From JAGDMJ01 sp963809695 (GTDB lineage: Bacteria; Bacteroidota; Ignavibacteria; UBA10030; UBA6906): a stretch of 64,000 nt of DNA. The stretch lies in assembly GCA_963809695.1 (NCBI GenBank), contig CAWEKI010000008.1, forward strand, positions 62,001 through 126,000, in the 5' to 3' direction. The notes beneath the pieces are model-generated. The model was not told the DNA's origin, did not search any database, and saw only the letters and a program-made list of their open reading frames with translations. Positions 17,521 through 25,221 of this stretch are shown here, in pieces (position 1 is the first letter of the stretch; every line of letters begins with the position of its first letter). A program made the translations under genes and the position numbers.

Positions 17521-18216
17521 ATGTCACAAGAAGCAAACGAACTGTCTTCTGAACGTCAGGAACTGAGCAAATTCAAGGCGAATGATCTTGAAAATCAGGA
17601 GGAACAGCGGCTTCAGGAGAATTTGAAGGCTCAGGAAGGTGCTTTTGAAGATGCTGTCCTGCGACTGTCGCGGTTTTACAGTCGGACTGATCGCCCGATG
17701 CTTGCGTTGAAATACATTGAGCGTCTGAATGCCGCCACAACAGAACCCGAAAAAAAGGCATTCTGCTTTCTGTCCATGGGTCAGCTTCTGGAGCAGAACC
17801 GGGATTTCGACTCGGCTATTTCCGCCTACTCGCAGGCGTACCTGCTCGAGCCCGTCAACCTGACCTCATGGTATTTTATCCATAACAACCTCGGCTGCTG
17901 CCTGAATCACTGCGAGCGGTATGAGGAGGCAGAGAGATACTGCCGGGAAGCAATCAGGATCGATCCCACGCGCTACAACGCGTACATCAACTTTGGCGTG
18001 GCGCTGGAGGGTCAGGCAAAATACGCGGACGCGGTCCGGGCGTTCATCAAGGCCATCAAGACCAATTCGGCGGATACCGATGTGCTCCAGCATCTCGAAG
18101 ATCTTGTTGCCGATCATGGCGAGATCTCAACCGAGATAACGGACATCTCGGAGCAGATGGATGACTGTCGCGAGGCAACTCGCAGGCACAACAGAAAAAG
18201 CGGCGGAACGAAATAG
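17521..18216 (+). CDS. TPR protein, paralogue 1, under sigma-54 control
   Basis: A 231-residue soluble protein without a signal peptide; the ATG at 17521 is preceded by GGAAGGGA, better than the in-frame GTG at 17500. It starts with a charged, Glu/Gln-rich stretch (about residues 5-50), then has three to four TPR-like helical pairs, such as FLSMGQLLEQNRDFDSAISAY, FIHNNLGCCLNHCERYEEAER and YINFGVALEGQAKYADAVRA. TPRs bind other proteins, so a scaffolding or assembly role is likely; the partner is unknown. It is strongly similar to the next gene along its whole length and carries its own near-perfect -24/-12 promoter, which ties it to the sigma-54 activator encoded downstream. Confidence 0.85.
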   Translation: MSQEANELSSERQELSKFKANDLENQEEQRLQENLKAQEGAFEDAVLRLSRFYSRTDRPMLALKYIERLNAATTEPEKKAFCFLSMGQLLEQNRDFDSAISAYSQAYLLEPVNLTSWYFIHNNLGCCLNHCERYEEAERYCREAIRIDPTRYNAYINFGVALEGQAKYADAVRAFIKAIKTNSADTDVLQHLEDLVADHGEISTEITDISEQMDDCREATRRHNRKSGGTK

Positions 18217-18226
18217 GTTTTCCAAA

Positions 18227-18246
18227 CGGAAAGGCCCCCCTTTCCG
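18227..18246 (+). terminator. Hairpin after TPR paralogue 1
   Basis: CGGAAAGG (18227-18234) and CCTTTCCG (18239-18246) form an 8-bp stem with a CCCC loop, 11 bases after the stop. No T-run follows directly, so termination is possible but not certain. Confidence 0.4.
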
Positions 18247-18384
18247 GTGTCTGGAGGCCACGACGGCGGATCTGACCCCCTTGGGATTCGCCGGGCGTGG
18301 CCTGCTTTTTTTCATCCATGAAGTGCAGTTCCCCATTCCTCCTGCGAACGTACAAACAAGGGGTCGAGGGGAGGACTCCATGTT

Positions 18385-18401
18385 TTGGCGCGCTATTTGT
18401 A
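18385..18401 (+). promoter_or_regulatory. Probable sigma-54 promoter of the second TPR gene
   Basis: TTGGCGCGCTATTTGTA matches TTGGCACG-N4-TTGCA except for G for A in the -24 block and T for C in the -12 block; the spacing is right. It ends 42 bases before the ATG at 18444, almost the same distance as in the first TPR gene, which supports it although the -12 C is normally well kept. Confidence 0.6.
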
Positions 18402-18443
18402 CTTGTGAGAAGCGGGGGGCGGTTTTCATTGTCAGGAGTCGCC

Positions 18444-19133
18444 ATGGCAAAACGGTGGACGTTCAACTTCTCCGGGCGCGTGAAGGCAGGAAAGAAACGG
18501 CCCTACACGAAGACGGACGAAGCAAAGCTGCTCGCGCAGCTGAAAAAGCGGGAGCCTGCATTCGAAGAACTGCTGCTGAAGGCTTCGCGGTTTTACAGCG
18601 ACACTGAGCAGCCTGCGAAGGCGCTCTCTTATATGAAGCGTTTGAAGGTCTGCGCACGCGAGCCGGAAACCAAGGCATTCTGCTATCTGTCCATTGGTCA
18701 ACTGATGGAGCAAACACGCGATTTCAAATCCGCGCTTGCCGTCTATACAAAGGGATTTATGCTGGAGCCTTCGCGCACATCCACGTGGTATTTTCTGCAT
18801 AATAACCTGGCATCCTGCCTCAATCATTTTGAGCGTTACACGGAAGCCGAATGGTATTGCCGCGAAGCCATAAAGCTCCGATCTTCCCGGCATCAGGCGT
18901 ACAGGACGCTGGGGATCGCGCTCGAGGGGCAGGGACGCTATCCTGAGGCTGCCGATGCCTTTATCAGGGCCGTTCGCCACGAAGCCTCTGATCCAAACTC
19001 GCTGAGGCTCCTTGAGTCGCTCGTGGAGGATCACCCCGAGATCGTGATGGACCGGAGAGACATTCATGAGCAATTGAAGAGATGCCGTCTTGCCGTGCGG
19101 ATCGGGACCACGCTTCGAGGAAGAAACGCATAG
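18444..19133 (+). CDS. TPR protein, paralogue 2
   Basis: A 229-residue protein; ATG 18444 follows CAGGAG at a good distance, and upstream in-frame codons do not look like protein. After a basic N-terminus (KRWTFNFSGRVKAGKKR) it matches paralogue 1 block for block: FYSDTEQPAKALSYMKRL, KAFCYLSIGQLMEQTRDF, STWYFLHNNLASCLNHFERY, EWYCREAIKL and GIALEGQGRYPEAADAFIRA. The conserved YFxHNNLxxCLNH block is more specific than a generic TPR and may define this small family. Both copies end in a similar (D/E)xxEQ(M/L)xxCRxAxR helix. It is likely co-regulated with the respiratory operon at 22421-29201. Function unknown beyond probable protein binding. Confidence 0.82.
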   Translation: MAKRWTFNFSGRVKAGKKRPYTKTDEAKLLAQLKKREPAFEELLLKASRFYSDTEQPAKALSYMKRLKVCAREPETKAFCYLSIGQLMEQTRDFKSALAVYTKGFMLEPSRTSTWYFLHNNLASCLNHFERYTEAEWYCREAIKLRSSRHQAYRTLGIALEGQGRYPEAADAFIRAVRHEASDPNSLRLLESLVEDHPEIVMDRRDIHEQLKRCRLAVRIGTTLRGRNA

Positions 19134-19181
19134 AAATCGGTGTCGAACATTTCCCGCGCAAGAAAGAATACACTTGCCAGG

Positions 19182-19204
19182 GTGCCGGAGGCCGATTCCG
19201 GCAC
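19182..19204 (+). terminator. Hairpin after TPR paralogue 2
   Basis: GTGCCGGA (19182-19189) and TCCGGCAC (19197-19204) form a perfect 8-bp stem with a 7-base loop, followed by TCGGTTTTCGG. It lies about 50 bases after the TPR gene and before the kinase gene. Confidence 0.45.
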
Positions 19205-19393
19205 TCGGTTTTCGGCCGCACGATTGAAACTCTTGTCCGAAAATCCTATCTTAAAGCACCGTGACTCACTTGTTTTTTGGAATGATGTCCTGCCCCTGAG
19301 CCTGCCGGTTCCAACAAGCAACCTGTGATCAATGCTTTGCCCTGGTAGAACCGGCGCGAGTCCGGAGGCAAACGCCTGTGATTGGAGCGTGCC

Positions 19394-21010
19394 GTGCCCA
19401 AACGGTTAGCCAATAAGCTGGTCCTTTCGTTGACGATTATCGTCGTCCTCGTTGAGAGCATTGCCGGGTTTATCAATGTCCAGACGCAGGAGCGCCAGCT
19501 CCTGGATGCAATGATCCTGGGAGCGGACCAGCTCTCCAAGAGCATCACGAGCGCTACGTGGCAGGCGATGCTCGGTGATAACCGCTCCGGAGCCTACGAG
19601 GTAATGCAGACAATTGCCCTGAAGCAGGGCATCGACAGGATCAGGATATTCAACAGGACCGGGCAATTGATGTTCTCGACCTATCAGAACGGGGTGGGAG
19701 CAGTGGACAAGAACGCCGAGCCCTGCGCAATGTGCCACTCCAATCTCGAGCCTCTCGTGAAGGTCGACACTCCCTCGCGGGCCCGGATCGTGGGGGAACC
19801 GGGCGGGGAGAGGCAATTGATCATGGTGACCCCGATCTACAATGAACCTGCATGTTCTCAGGCCGCCTGCCACGCCCACCCGGCGAACCTCAAAGTGCTG
19901 GGCGTGCTTGATGTCGGGCTCGACCTGAGCCCGGTGGACGGAGAGCTGAGGGATATCGAGATTCGGACTCTCGTAGTGACCGGAATCCAGATTGTCCTGA
20001 TGGCGCTGTTCATCTACTTTTTCACCGGGTACTTCGTCAGTAAACCCATCAGCAAGCTTGTTGAAGGGACCCGGGCTGTGAGCGCGATGCAGCTGGATAA
20101 GCCGATCGAAATCGACACCAGCGAAGAACTGGGAGAGCTGTCTCGCTCCTTCAACGTCATGCGTGTACGCCTCATGCAGTCCATGGATGAGCTTAATCAG
20201 CTTGCCCAGGGGCTCGAGTCCAAGGTGGACGAACGGACAGAACAACTCAAAGTGGCACACCGGAAGCTGCTTCAAACCGACCGGCTTGCTTCCCTGGGCC
20301 AGCTATCCGCCAGCGTCGCTCACGAAATCAACAATCCTCTTTCCGGGGTTCTCAATCTCTCCATGCTCATGCAACGGATCCTGAAAGAGGATGGGGTTCC
20401 TGCAGGACGGGTCCCGGAATTCCGCAACTATTTAAGCCAGGTCATTTCGGAAACTACCCGGGTCGGTAAGATCGTGTCGGATCTCCTTTCCTTTTCCCGC
20501 CAGTCAAAATTGCAGAGGGCGGCGACGGACCTCAACAGCATCATCCGAATGACCGTATCGCTGGTCTCTCACAAACTTCAACTCGGGAACGTCGGCGTAG
20601 ACCTCCAGCTCCAGGAACCACTGCCTCCGTGCCGATGTGACAAGTCCCAGATTCAGCAAGTGATGATGAATCTGGTGATGAACGGCGCCGAGGCGACACA
20701 CGCGAAAGGAGGGGGAACGGTGTGTGTAACGACCCGGGTTCTTCCGAAAGGCGACCGGGTGATCCTGGAGGTGAAAGACAACGGCGAAGGCATCCCGCCC
20801 GGGAACCTCGGGAAAATTTTCGATCCCTTCTTCACCACCAAGCCGGAAGGGAAAAGCGTGGGGCTTGGACTGGCCGTCGTGTACGGCATCATTGAAGCCC
20901 ACGGAGGTGAAATCGACGTAAAGAGCAGGGAGGGGGAGGGAACCACGTTTACCGTGACCCTGCCTGTGATGGGGAATGAACCACGGGATGGCGAACCCTC
21001 AAAAACGTGA
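19394..21010 (+). CDS. Membrane histidine kinase with periplasmic c-type heme motifs
   Basis: A 538-residue sensor kinase. GTG 19394 is chosen because GGAG lies six bases before it; a TTG four codons upstream is the alternative. Order: first membrane segment (about residues 8-28), a periplasmic domain, second membrane segment (about 196-218), HAMP-like linker, coiled coil, HisKA with LSASVAHEINNPLSG (His near 310), and a HATPase domain with NLVMNGAEA, DNGEGIPPG and GKSVGLGLAVVYGII. The periplasmic domain has a classic heme c motif CAMCH (111-115) and a CSQAACH motif (154-160, a C-x4-C-H spacing also known for heme c). The domain should sense redox state or a heme ligand. The next gene, 31 bases on, encodes its probable partner regulator. 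Confidence 0.88.
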   Translation: MPKRLANKLVLSLTIIVVLVESIAGFINVQTQERQLLDAMILGADQLSKSITSATWQAMLGDNRSGAYEVMQTIALKQGIDRIRIFNRTGQLMFSTYQNGVGAVDKNAEPCAMCHSNLEPLVKVDTPSRARIVGEPGGERQLIMVTPIYNEPACSQAACHAHPANLKVLGVLDVGLDLSPVDGELRDIEIRTLVVTGIQIVLMALFIYFFTGYFVSKPISKLVEGTRAVSAMQLDKPIEIDTSEELGELSRSFNVMRVRLMQSMDELNQLAQGLESKVDERTEQLKVAHRKLLQTDRLASLGQLSASVAHEINNPLSGVLNLSMLMQRILKEDGVPAGRVPEFRNYLSQVISETTRVGKIVSDLLSFSRQSKLQRAATDLNSIIRMTVSLVSHKLQLGNVGVDLQLQEPLPPCRCDKSQIQQVMMNLVMNGAEATHAKGGGTVCVTTRVLPKGDRVILEVKDNGEGIPPGNLGKIFDPFFTTKPEGKSVGLGLAVVYGIIEAHGGEIDVKSREGEGTTFTVTLPVMGNEPRDGEPSKT

Positions 21011-21041
21011 GTGAATACTGCGCCGCGGGGCGCCAGAGAAG

Positions 21042-22418
21042 ATGACTATGGAAACAACATTCAAAACGCGCTGGGAAATCCTTGTTGCGGATGATGAAAG
21101 CGTCATGCGCGAATCGCTTGCGGCATGGCTCCGGGAAGACGGGTTTACCGTCGACACGGCATCGTCCGGCCGCGAGGCAATCACCAGGGCTCAGGGAAAA
21201 GATTACGCAATCCACTTCATCGACCTGAAAATGCCGGGGGGCATCGACGGGATAGAGACGATGATGGAGATCCGGAAAATCCGCGCGGATGCTTCCATCA
21301 TCATCATCACGGCCTATGCCACGGTGGATACCGCGATCACAGCGATGAAAGAAGGAGCGCAGGAGTATATTGTGAAGCCCTGCAACCCCGAGGAAATTTC
21401 CATGCTCGTGAAGCGGATCATCAAGGTCAAGAACCTGCAGCGGGAAAATACCATCCTGCGGAAGAAGCTGACACGGCAATACCGCTTCCAGGATATCATC
21501 AGCAAGAGCCCCCGCATGCAGGAAATCTTCCAGCTCATCCGTGATGTCTCCAGCCTCCGGAGCACGGTTCTGGTCCAGGGAGAGAGCGGAACCGGAAAGG
21601 AGTTGATCGCGCGGGCGATCCATTACTCGGGCGAGCGTTCTTCCGGACCTTTCCTGGGAGTCTCCTGTGCCGCATTGGCCGAGACGCTTCTGGAATCAGA
21701 GCTGTTCGGGCATGAAAAAGGATCTTTCACCGGGGCGGTCGGTCAGAAGAAAGGAAAATTCGAGCAGGCCAGCCAGGGGACGATTTTCCTGGATGAGATC
21801 GGCGATATCTCCTCCAAGCTTCAGATGGATCTTCTGCGTGTGCTGCAGGAACGAAGCTTTTACCGCGTGGGAGGCTCTGAGGAAATCCATGTGGACGTCC
21901 GTGTGATCGCCGCGACGAACGTCAATCTGCAGGAGGCCGTCCGCGAGGGAAAGTTCCGGGACGATCTGTACTACCGGCTGAATGTCATCACGATCCGCAT
22001 TCCTCCTCTGCGCGAGCGGCGCGAGGACATCCCTCTGCTTGCGGCCAGCTTTGTCGAACGAATTTCACATGAGCTCGGCAAGCCGGTGGCCGACATCTCG
22101 GAAGGCGCGGTGACGATACTGATGAATCATGGCTGGCCCGGCAATGTGCGGGAGCTCGAGAATGTGATCGAGCGGGCCATCATCACCTGCCGGGGAAAGA
22201 CCCTTACCGAGGATGACTTTGCGTTCCTGCGCTATGCGCCGGCATCACTGCAGCCGTGGGAAGTGCCGCAGAACGTCACGCTGGACGAGCTCGAGAAGAG
22301 AGTCATCGAAGTGACCATCCAGCGGACGCAGGGAAACATTAAGGAAGCCGCCGCTGTGCTCGGCATTGACCGGTCGACGCTCTACGCGAGAATCAAGAAG
22401 CACGACATCAAACGTTGA
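21042..22418 (+). CDS. NtrC-family sigma-54-dependent response regulator
   Basis: A 458-residue regulator with three domains: a receiver (acidic pair DD at 17-18, phospho-acceptor Asp61 in FIDLKMPGG, Lys in IVKPCNPEE), an AAA+ domain (Walker A GESGTGKE near 180-187; sigma-54 contact loop EKGSFTGAV, a Ser variant of GAFTGA; Walker B TIFLDEIGD; GWPGNVRELENVIERA) and a Fis-type helix-turn-helix at the end (NIKEAAAVLGIDRSTLYARI). It would bind upstream dyads, contact RNA polymerase-sigma-54 and hydrolyse ATP to open the promoter. It follows the heme sensor kinase closely, and the nearby -24/-12 promoters are its likely targets. Its stop is two bases from the stop of the convergent operon. Confidence 0.93.
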   Translation: MTMETTFKTRWEILVADDESVMRESLAAWLREDGFTVDTASSGREAITRAQGKDYAIHFIDLKMPGGIDGIETMMEIRKIRADASIIIITAYATVDTAITAMKEGAQEYIVKPCNPEEISMLVKRIIKVKNLQRENTILRKKLTRQYRFQDIISKSPRMQEIFQLIRDVSSLRSTVLVQGESGTGKELIARAIHYSGERSSGPFLGVSCAALAETLLESELFGHEKGSFTGAVGQKKGKFEQASQGTIFLDEIGDISSKLQMDLLRVLQERSFYRVGGSEEIHVDVRVIAATNVNLQEAVREGKFRDDLYYRLNVITIRIPPLRERREDIPLLAASFVERISHELGKPVADISEGAVTILMNHGWPGNVRELENVIERAIITCRGKTLTEDDFAFLRYAPASLQPWEVPQNVTLDELEKRVIEVTIQRTQGNIKEAAAVLGIDRSTLYARIKKHDIKR

Positions 22419-22420
22419 GG

Positions 22421-23194
22421 CTACGGTTCCAGGAACATCTCTCCCCATATTCCATCCCAGTCGGCCAGGGTGGGTGCTAGGTCCACGCCCTGCAAGTGTG
22501 CCCGCAGGCGCTCCATCTCACCCGCGATCCAGAGCCGGACTTCCTCTCCATGGAGGAGGTGGCGCGTGTCGATCCCGGGCGCGAGCGGCCGCACCCGGAG
22601 GTACCAGCCTTGTTCCGGCCCGCCGATTTCTATGACGCTCCCATCCACCGGCGAAAGAATGCGAACGACCGAGTCACGTTTGTGCATTATCCATCCGGGC
22701 CGGTTGACATGCACCTGCGTGCCGACAGGGGGCAGGTCGATTGTATCGGGCGTTCCGAACAAGCGTAAGGAAAAATCATCCAATCCCACGGTCGCCGTCC
22801 CGTCGGCTTCCAGCTTCACCCAGGTGTGCCCGCGATGATAAAGACGATCGAGCGGCATCTGGAAACCTGAGGCTTGGGCCGGCTGCAGAGCGTCCTTCTC
22901 TCCCTTCAGCAGCCGCTGGTGCAGGTCGCAACCCCGGCAGTCAAAACCGTTCGGGCAGGTTCGCTCCTGCAATTCACCCGTCAGCACGTGGCGGCATGTG
23001 CGTGCACCCTGCGGAAGATCATGAAAGTCCCCGAGCCATTGGATTGTTTCGTGTTTCTTCATGGCGTGATCCCTGTAGGCCCGGATCGTTGCCAGCCCGA
23101 CCGTGCCTGCGATAACCGCCGCCACCGTGAAAAAGAGCCCAAGAAAGATAACGTTGCCTGCGTCCCATGTGAAACCATAGACCCCTGGTAACAT
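22421..23194 (-). CDS. Membrane-anchored H-protein (GcvH)-like protein without lipoyl lysine
   Basis: A 257-residue protein with one N-terminal membrane segment (about residues 12-37), then a Cys group TCPNGFDCRGCDLHQ preceded by TCRH (four to five cysteines in about 25 residues, possibly a metal or cluster site), and a C-terminal domain resembling glycine-cleavage H protein: HRGHTWVKLEADGTATVGLDDF, LPPVGTQVHV, LSPVDGSVIEIG and GWYLRVRPL. In true H proteins lipoate sits on the Lys of ESVKA eleven residues before the PVSG turn; here the aligned residue is Asp (HKRD). A Lys is present two residues earlier. It closes the operon and overlaps the 3' end of the NrfD-like frame by about 176 bases. 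Role unknown. Confidence 0.75.
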   Translation of the reverse strand: MLPGVYGFTWDAGNVIFLGLFFTVAAVIAGTVGLATIRAYRDHAMKKHETIQWLGDFHDLPQGARTCRHVLTGELQERTCPNGFDCRGCDLHQRLLKGEKDALQPAQASGFQMPLDRLYHRGHTWVKLEADGTATVGLDDFSLRLFGTPDTIDLPPVGTQVHVNRPGWIMHKRDSVVRILSPVDGSVIEIGGPEQGWYLRVRPLAPGIDTRHLLHGEEVRLWIAGEMERLRAHLQGVDLAPTLADWDGIWGEMFLEP

Positions 23195-24443
23195 TGATGT
23201 CCTCCCTTACTTCATATGTCATGAGCTCTCTCTCCTGTGGAAAGAGCCTGAGATATCGGAATGAAAGCGAATACACGAGCACGCCGTATGCGATCACAGC
23301 CATGGACGTTGCGACTTCCTGCCAGCTGGGCATGTAACTCATGAACGGGTCGAACGGAAGCGTGGGGAGTGCCAGTGTTTGAATGGTCATGACGAAGCGG
23401 TTGAGCGCAATGCCTGCACAGACCGCCGCTGCTGCCGTCATTAGCCAGCCGGTCCGCTCCCGCAGTTTCCGTTTCAGCAGGATCACCGCCGGCACCAGCC
23501 CCAGAAGGATGATCTCCGTAAACAGAATCCATGAGCTGAACGGCTTCCAGACATAATATTCGTATGCCGAGAATCCTGCTTCCGGAGTTGTGGTGTTGAT
23601 CCAGTACAGCGTGTCTGCCGTCTTGAACAGCACGTAGACGATCATGAGAATTCCGGAAATACGGCCGAGAAGTACAAGCACGGAGTGCTTCACGAGTCTC
23701 TTCCCAGTGATTTTTGACACCAGCCAGGTTGTCAGCGCGATGAAGCTTGGTCCAGCGGCCGCGGCCGAAAGGATGAAGAGAAAGAATGTCGAGGGCCACA
23801 GCGCAAACCCCTCGCGGAAGGCGAACGGCCTTCCACGCAGGACGCCGTACAAGCCGCCGAGCGATCCCTGATGGAAGAAGGAAAGGAACGTGCCGACGGC
23901 GGCCAGCACATAGACCAACTTGTGCAGCTCAAACTCGAACAGGAGAAATGAAGGGACCTGCTTTAACTTTCTGTTCTTGAGGAGAATGGGAACATACTCG
24001 ATCAGCAGCACGGTGAGGTAACAGGTGATGCAAAAGGTGACCTCCGTGAGCATCGAGTGGACGTTTGGATGCCAGAACGTGAACCAAGCGCGCAGCGGCT
24101 GCCCGACATCGATCGCAAGCACCGCCACGGCGCCGCTGTAGCACACAAACCCGAGCACAACGGCGCTGTTGATAACCGCCCTCAACTCGGTCTTCCTCAC
24201 GATGTAGAGGAGGAAGCCCGTGAAGAAAGCGCCAGCGCCCAGTGCAATGATCGTCAAGTCGAGAAAGATCCAGAGTCCGAAGGCAAAACGATTGTCCATG
24301 TTGGTCTGGTTCAGCCCCTCGACGAGGCAGAGATAAATCGCGAACGTCCCCACCGCCAGGATGGCGACCCATGGGGCAAGCCAGAGGAGAAATTGCCAGA
24401 GCGGGCTTCGGCGCTGGCCACGAACGATCAGGCGCTTATCCAC
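23019..24443 (-). CDS. NrfD/PsrC-type polytopic membrane subunit
   Basis: A 474-residue protein with about ten hydrophobic segments, beginning with the GTG that overlaps the stop of the ferredoxin gene (AAGGAG lies seven bases upstream). Segments such as FAFGLWIFLDLTIIALGAGAFFTG, VPSFLLFEFELHKLVYVLAA, GRPFAFREGFALWPSTFF and FSSWILFTEIILLGLVPA are those of the NrfD family (PsrC, QrcD, ActC, HybB), membrane subunits that exchange electrons with the quinone pool. Transmembrane helices end near RYLRLFPQ. The remaining tail of roughly 55-60 residues is read out of frame through the start of the next gene and does not look like NrfD; the natural end may differ. It is the membrane anchor of the complex encoded here. 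Confidence 0.87.
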   Translation of the reverse strand: MDKRLIVRGQRRSPLWQFLLWLAPWVAILAVGTFAIYLCLVEGLNQTNMDNRFAFGLWIFLDLTIIALGAGAFFTGFLLYIVRKTELRAVINSAVVLGFVCYSGAVAVLAIDVGQPLRAWFTFWHPNVHSMLTEVTFCITCYLTVLLIEYVPILLKNRKLKQVPSFLLFEFELHKLVYVLAAVGTFLSFFHQGSLGGLYGVLRGRPFAFREGFALWPSTFFLFILSAAAAGPSFIALTTWLVSKITGKRLVKHSVLVLLGRISGILMIVYVLFKTADTLYWINTTTPEAGFSAYEYYVWKPFSSWILFTEIILLGLVPAVILLKRKLRERTGWLMTAAAAVCAGIALNRFVMTIQTLALPTLPFDPFMSYMPSWQEVATSMAVIAYGVLVYSLSFRYLRLFPQERELMTYEVREDINVTRGLWFHMGRRQRYLSWALFHGGGGYRRHGRAGNDPGLQGSRHEETRNNPMARGLS

Positions 24444-25197
24444 GGGCAGCCTCCTTGATTTGCCGCTCCGCAATACTTCTCGCCCAGGGCTGATCCGAAC
24501 AATAGCTGACCTTTGGTTCCGTGTCGAGGTGCTCGAGGAGGCGGAAAGCCTTTCCGCTGGACGCGAGTCGTGACACGTCGCTTTGGCTGTCGGAAAGATC
24601 CCCGAAAGTGATGGCCCGGGTAGTACACGCTTCGACGCACGCCGGGAGGTACTCGTCGGCCCTGAGTTCCCTGCGCCCCTCGGCTGCCGCCCGGTCTTTT
24701 GCGGCATGATAGCGGCTGTGACAGAAATTGCATTTCTCCACGACGCCGCGCATCCTTGTCGATACGTCCGGGTTCAGTGTCTTTTCCATACCCTTCGGCC
24801 AGACCGGATCCCACCAGTTGAAGTACCGGGCATGGTATGGACATGCCGTCATGCAGTAGCGGCAGCCCAGGCATCGCACGGGCACCTGGGCCACGATCCC
24901 TGTCGACTGGTCGTACTCCACAGCTTTCTGCGGACAGACCGACACGCAGGGCGTGTGACGATCGCACTGCTGGCACGGGATCGGGATGTAGACCGACTTG
25001 TTTTCGGGAAACGGCTTCCCGTTGTCGACTTTGTACACTCTGATCCATGTTGTTCCGGTCCGCTCATTCGCCGATGCTGCGGCGGGAGGGACGTTATTCT
25101 CCACAGCACACGCGACCATACATGCTCCGCATCCCGTGCAGCGATCCAGATCGATGACCATACCATAGCGCGCGTTTTTGATTGCCGTTGATTCCAT
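24436..25197 (-). CDS. Four-cluster ferredoxin subunit (QrcC/ActB2/DmsB type)
   Basis: A 253-residue iron-sulfur protein with four cysteine groups: CTGCGACMVAC, CQQCDRHTPCVSVCP, CLGCRYCMTACPYHARYFNW and CNFCHSRY...CVEACTTRAITFGD. This order is that of the electron-transfer subunits of the molybdopterin oxidoreductase family (DmsB, PsrB, QrcC, the B2 part of ActB). It has no signal peptide of its own, so it would be exported together with the Tat-bearing catalytic-like subunit encoded 24 bases upstream. It would pass electrons between the MopB-like subunit and the NrfD-like membrane protein, with whose start its stop overlaps. Confidence 0.92.
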   Translation of the reverse strand: MESTAIKNARYGMVIDLDRCTGCGACMVACAVENNVPPAAASANERTGTTWIRVYKVDNGKPFPENKSVYIPIPCQQCDRHTPCVSVCPQKAVEYDQSTGIVAQVPVRCLGCRYCMTACPYHARYFNWWDPVWPKGMEKTLNPDVSTRMRGVVEKCNFCHSRYHAAKDRAAAEGRRELRADEYLPACVEACTTRAITFGDLSDSQSDVSRLASSGKAFRLLEHLDTEPKVSYCSDQPWARSIAERQIKEAARG

Positions 25198-25221
25198 AGT
25201 CCCTGGTACTGTTGCTGTGAA

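Noticed and set aside
19276..19296. TTTGGAATGATGTCCTGC before the kinase gene as a sigma-54 promoter
   Set aside because: The GG-to-GC spacing is eleven rather than ten bases and the -24 block is poor.
19304..19393. Cobalamin-riboswitch-like text before the kinase gene (GAACCGGCGCGAGTCCGGAGGC...GCCTGTGA)
   Set aside because: Some bases resemble the core of the cobalamin riboswitch, and GCCGGTTC/GAACCGGC forms a stem, but no B12 box follows before the start codon and the downstream gene is not a cobalamin gene.
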